From Bradyrhizobium sp. WBOS07 (GTDB taxonomy: Bacteria > Pseudomonadota > Alphaproteobacteria > Rhizobiales > Xanthobacteraceae): DNA of 64,000 nucleotides. The translations under genes and the position numbers were made by a program. The notes below the pieces were generated by a model that made no database searches, was not told the DNA's origin, and was given only the letters and a program-made list of their open reading frames with translations. Numbering within the stretch: position 1 is the stretch's first letter; each line of letters opens with the position of its first letter. Location: the NCBI RefSeq assembly GCF_024585165.1, contig NZ_CP029008.1:5661501-5725500 (forward strand), read 5' to 3'. Positions 61,453 to 64,000 of this stretch are shown here, piece after piece.

Positions 61453-62018
61453 ATGCAAACCCCCGCTCAAATCGAATTCGAACATCTGACCCCTTCCCCG
61501 GAGTGCAGGCTGCGATTGAGGGGCACATCGCCGAGCTGGAAAGGCGCTACGGTCGAGCCACCGCGGGCCGCATCATCGTGAGAGGCCCCGGTGATCGTCA
61601 CAAGACGGGTGGTCAATACCAGGTCAGCATCCGCCTGGCCCTTCCCGAAGGGCGCGAAGTCAATGTCGGACGGACGCCCAAGGAGGATGAAAGGTACGCC
61701 GATCTGACCTTTGCGGTGGACGATGCCTTCAAGCGCGCGCGCCGGCAGCTGCAGGACCAAGTGCGCGAGATGCAAGGCCAGACCAAGCTCCATAAAGGAG
61801 AGCCGCTCGGCACAATCGTGCGTATCGACCCAAGTGGCGAGTTCGGCTTCCTGGAAGGGACCGATGGCCAGGAGATCTATTTCAACTGCAACAGTGTCGT
61901 GGAAGGTCGCGCGCACATCGCCGTCGGATCGCAAGTCAGCTTTGTTGAGGAGCCCGGAGAGAAAGGGCCACAGGCCAGCACGGTCAAGGTTCTGGGCAAG
62001 CACAGCTTGCGGGCGTAG
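61453..62018 (+). pseudogene. HPF/RaiA-like gene with cold-shock domain, apparent frameshift
   Basis: From the ATG at 61453 (GGGAGGAG upstream) the frame gives MQTPAQIEFEHLTPSPE, the usual start of ribosome-hibernation factors. At 61501-61504 it must shift by one base to continue as VQAAIEGHIAELERRYGRA...RIIVRGPG. An extra G there (GAG-GTG in place of GAGTG) would give one open frame. The rest contains the S30AE-type domain and a C-terminal cold-shock domain (GFLEGTDGQEIYF). This may be a sequencing error, a real frameshift or recoding. A start at the GTG 61503 has no spaced ribosome site. Such proteins dimerise and protect idle ribosomes. Confidence 0.75.
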
Positions 62019-62048
62019 GTGCTCCATCATTGAATTGCGGAGTGCACG

Positions 62049-63074
62049 ATGGATAGTAGCTGGATGCCGCGCACCGCATTGGCGCGGAGCGATCGGTTAA
62101 GCCTGTTCGCCCTTAGCGGAAGCACCGCGCTGGGCGAGCGCATCGCGACGTCGTTGGGCTGCTCGCTGGCTGCTCACGAAGAGCGCAGCTTTGAAGACGG
62201 CGAACACAAAGTCCGTCCGCTCGATACGGTGGCCGGCCGCGACATCTACGTCGTTCACAGTCTTCACGGTGGGCCCGTCGAGAGCCCGAATGACAAGCTT
62301 TGCCGCCTGCTGTTCTTGATCGGCGCACTGAAAGACGCGGGTGCTACAAGCGTGACCGCGGTCACGCCATATCTGTGCTATGCGCGAAAGGACCGCCGAA
62401 CCAAGGAAAATGATCCCGTGACCATCCGCTATCTGGCGTCTCTGTTCGAGGCCGTCGGTACGGACAGGGTCGTGACGCTGGACGTGCACAACGAAGCTGC
62501 TTACGAGAACGCCTTTCGCTGTCCTTCCGTTGCACTCACGACGGCGCTGCTGCTGATCGACAAGATCAGGTCGATCGCGGGCGACAGGCCAATCAGCGTC
62601 GTGTCGCCGGATCTGGGCGGTGGAAAGCGAGCCGATCTGCTGCGCGAAGCTCTTGAGAAGACGTTGCAGAGGCCGATCGGAAAGGCCTTCGTCGAGAAGC
62701 ATCGTAGCTCGGGCCGGGTGTCCGGCGACCTGTTTGCCGGTGATGTGACTGATGCATTCTGCGTCGTGGTCGACGACCTGATCAGCAGCGGCGGAACCCT
62801 GGTCCGTGCGGCAAAGGCGGCGCGGGCGCACGGCGCAAGAAATGTCATTGCCTGCGTTGCCCACGGCCTTTTCATGCCAGGGGCCGAGACCGCACTTGCG
62901 GATCCGTCGATTGATCGCATCATCGCCACAGACACCGTTCCGCCCTTCAGGCTTCCTGCGGGGCCCGTGCTTGCCAAGCTCGAGGTGATCTCGGCGGCTC
63001 CGCTGCTGGCCGAAGCCATCAGACGGCTGCATCAGAACGAATCCCTGGCTGATCTCTTGATGTATCAGGCTTGA
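62049..63074 (+). CDS. prs: Ribose-phosphate pyrophosphokinase (PRPP synthetase)
   Basis: The enzyme makes PRPP from ribose-5-phosphate and ATP. The 341-residue product has SGSTALGERIATSLG, YARKDRRTKENDPVT (catalytic arginine loop), VTLDVHNEAAYENAF, and the PRPP-binding motif VVDDLISSGGTLVRA. Length and motifs are normal but sequence is divergent from housekeeping Prs, so it is likely a second copy. It lies 30 bases after the HPF-like gene, which hints at coupling of nucleotide supply with ribosome hibernation. An ATG at 62049 is the start. Confidence 0.9.
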   Translation: MDSSWMPRTALARSDRLSLFALSGSTALGERIATSLGCSLAAHEERSFEDGEHKVRPLDTVAGRDIYVVHSLHGGPVESPNDKLCRLLFLIGALKDAGATSVTAVTPYLCYARKDRRTKENDPVTIRYLASLFEAVGTDRVVTLDVHNEAAYENAFRCPSVALTTALLLIDKIRSIAGDRPISVVSPDLGGGKRADLLREALEKTLQRPIGKAFVEKHRSSGRVSGDLFAGDVTDAFCVVVDDLISSGGTLVRAAKAARAHGARNVIACVAHGLFMPGAETALADPSIDRIIATDTVPPFRLPAGPVLAKLEVISAAPLLAEAIRRLHQNESLADLLMYQA

Positions 63075-63089
63075 CGGAGCCTGACGCCG

Positions 63090-64000
63090 TCATCGGGCGA
63101 GCAGCCGTTCGAGCTGTCTTGCGTCGGATTCGGCGAGGGCGAGATAGGCACGCGCGAGGCGAGGCCATTTCTCGGGCGTGCGCGGGTGCGCATCGAACAG
63201 ATGCGCGATGGACAAGCGCGCCCTCAGCATCGCGCGTCCCATTCGATAAAACAGGAATACGCCGCCCGCGGGGTCATCATGCAGCGTGCGTGCCAGCCGC
63301 CGGCGGATCGCGTCACCGAACCATCGGCCGCCGAGCCTCTCACATTCCAGATGCAGAAACGCGATCTCGTCCAAGGCATCGCTGGCCCGCAAACGGGTAT
63401 TGAACTCGAGACAGTCGATGATGGGATGAGGAGGCGTCAGCCAGATGTGCTCAGGTCTCAGGTCGCCGTGACCGTCGACGATGAATCGTCGGCAGACGCG
63501 GTTGACAAGAACTCGGGCGTTCTGTTCGAGAAATCGTCGCTGACCGGAGGCAACGCGCAAGATCGTGCCACGCGGCAGGCCGAAGCGCTCATTCAGTAGA
63601 ACCTGCCGATCCAGCACGGCGGCTTCGTACAGAGAAGCCAAATAGGTCTGGGGCGCGACCAGGATACGATCGGTATGCGAATAGAAGCGGGCGAGAGCCG
63701 CTGCGAGCTGTTCGGCGTCGGTCTGGCGCGCCGTGCCATTGCGCAGCATGGCCTCCAGCGTCTCATGCTCGTTCAGCCGGCGCATCACCACGAGCCAGTC
63801 CGCCACCGGACCGGAGCCACCGATCGCGTATCCCGAGACCGTCTCGATCAGCGGAACGACGCCGAGATAAACGTCGGGCGCAAGCCGGCGGTTAAGGCTG
63901 ACTTCAGCGAGGCATGCGGCCCTGCGGCGAGCCAGCGTCGAAAAGTCGAGGTAGGAAAAGCGGACCGGCTTCTTAAGCTTGTAGACCCGCGCGCCGTTCA
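63090..64000 (-). CDS. Aminoglycoside-phosphotransferase-like kinase, truncated by window edge
   Basis: The frame is open from 63090 to the right edge and continues beyond it, so only the C-terminal about 303 residues are seen. It carries the kinase-like catalytic segment VDGHGDLRPEHIWL (HGDL-x-x-x-H) and CLEFNTRLRASDALDEIAFLHLECERLG, as in the COG2187 group of APH-fold proteins, often fused to a P-loop domain. The part upstream (KLKKPVRFSYLDFSTLARRRAACLAEVSLNRRL) matches that family. The start of 63806 in short reading is not the real one. The substrate is unknown. Confidence 0.8.
   Translation of the reverse strand, partial: NGARVYKLKKPVRFSYLDFSTLARRRAACLAEVSLNRRLAPDVYLGVVPLIETVSGYAIGGSGPVADWLVVMRRLNEHETLEAMLRNGTARQTDAEQLAAALARFYSHTDRILVAPQTYLASLYEAAVLDRQVLLNERFGLPRGTILRVASGQRRFLEQNARVLVNRVCRRFIVDGHGDLRPEHIWLTPPHPIIDCLEFNTRLRASDALDEIAFLHLECERLGGRWFGDAIRRRLARTLHDDPAGGVFLFYRMGRAMLRARLSIAHLFDAHPRTPEKWPRLARAYLALAESDARQLERLLAR

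Noticed and set aside
1..64000. CRISPR arrays, insertion sequences, integrases or phage genes
   Set aside because: No regularly spaced repeats and no transposase or integrase motifs were found by eye.

Overview
The window looks like a chromosome segment of a Bradyrhizobium-like alphaproteobacterium. The reasons are high GC, the order of housekeeping genes (dxs / xseB / histone-deacetylase-like gene), FixK/FixJ-type regulators, and short intergenic palindromes that I recall as typical of that group. The genus is an inference from gene content, not a search result.

Positions 1-19,400 are mostly housekeeping. They hold aroC, an adenylate cyclase, clpS, an MFS transporter plus crcB operon behind a fluoride riboswitch and terminator, a VWA (DUF1194) protein and several small or exported proteins. 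A minus-strand block follows: xseB, dxs, a nucleoside 2-deoxyribosyltransferase-like gene, a TlyA-type and a TrmA-type RNA methyltransferase, and a TAT-exported nitroreductase. Next come a histone-deacetylase-family enzyme, a 5'-nucleotidase, an acyl-CoA dehydrogenase and tRNA-Gln(TTG).

From just after the tRNA (about 19.5 kb) to the right edge the content changes. It starts with a decayed DUF1622 gene and continues as about 42 kb of stress and low-oxygen type genes. In order these are: DUF2254 membrane operon; DUF3141 / phosphate acetyltransferase / acetate kinase / FabI; CoA-transferase AB and MaoC; several alpha/beta hydrolases, including an 835-residue double-domain one; a K+ channel; two cysteine-poor Crp/FNR (FixK-like) regulators and two FixJ/CheY-type response regulators; L,D-transpeptidase; IalB-like protein; two AspT/YidE-type exchangers flanking a SulP transporter and a large Orn/Lys/Arg-type decarboxylase; PPK2; a YiaW/YiaV-like pair; a sensor kinase; DUF3300/S74 and DUF2950 proteins; flavin reductase, USP, PEBP and DUF2267 proteins; an HPF-cold-shock gene with an apparent frameshift; PRPP synthetase; and a phosphotransferase cut by the right edge.

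What unifies this second region is regulation. I find ten perfect TTGA-N6-TCAA (FNR/FixK) palindromes and three relaxed ones, nearly all placed so that a class II promoter (site centred at -41.5) would start transcription about 20-45 nt before a start codon. The region therefore reads as one oxygen-responsive regulon with its own candidate regulators: acetate/acyl-phosphate metabolism, amino-acid decarboxylation/exchange, ribosome hibernation, polyphosphate and envelope functions. It is the best candidate here for a coherent, poorly described system.
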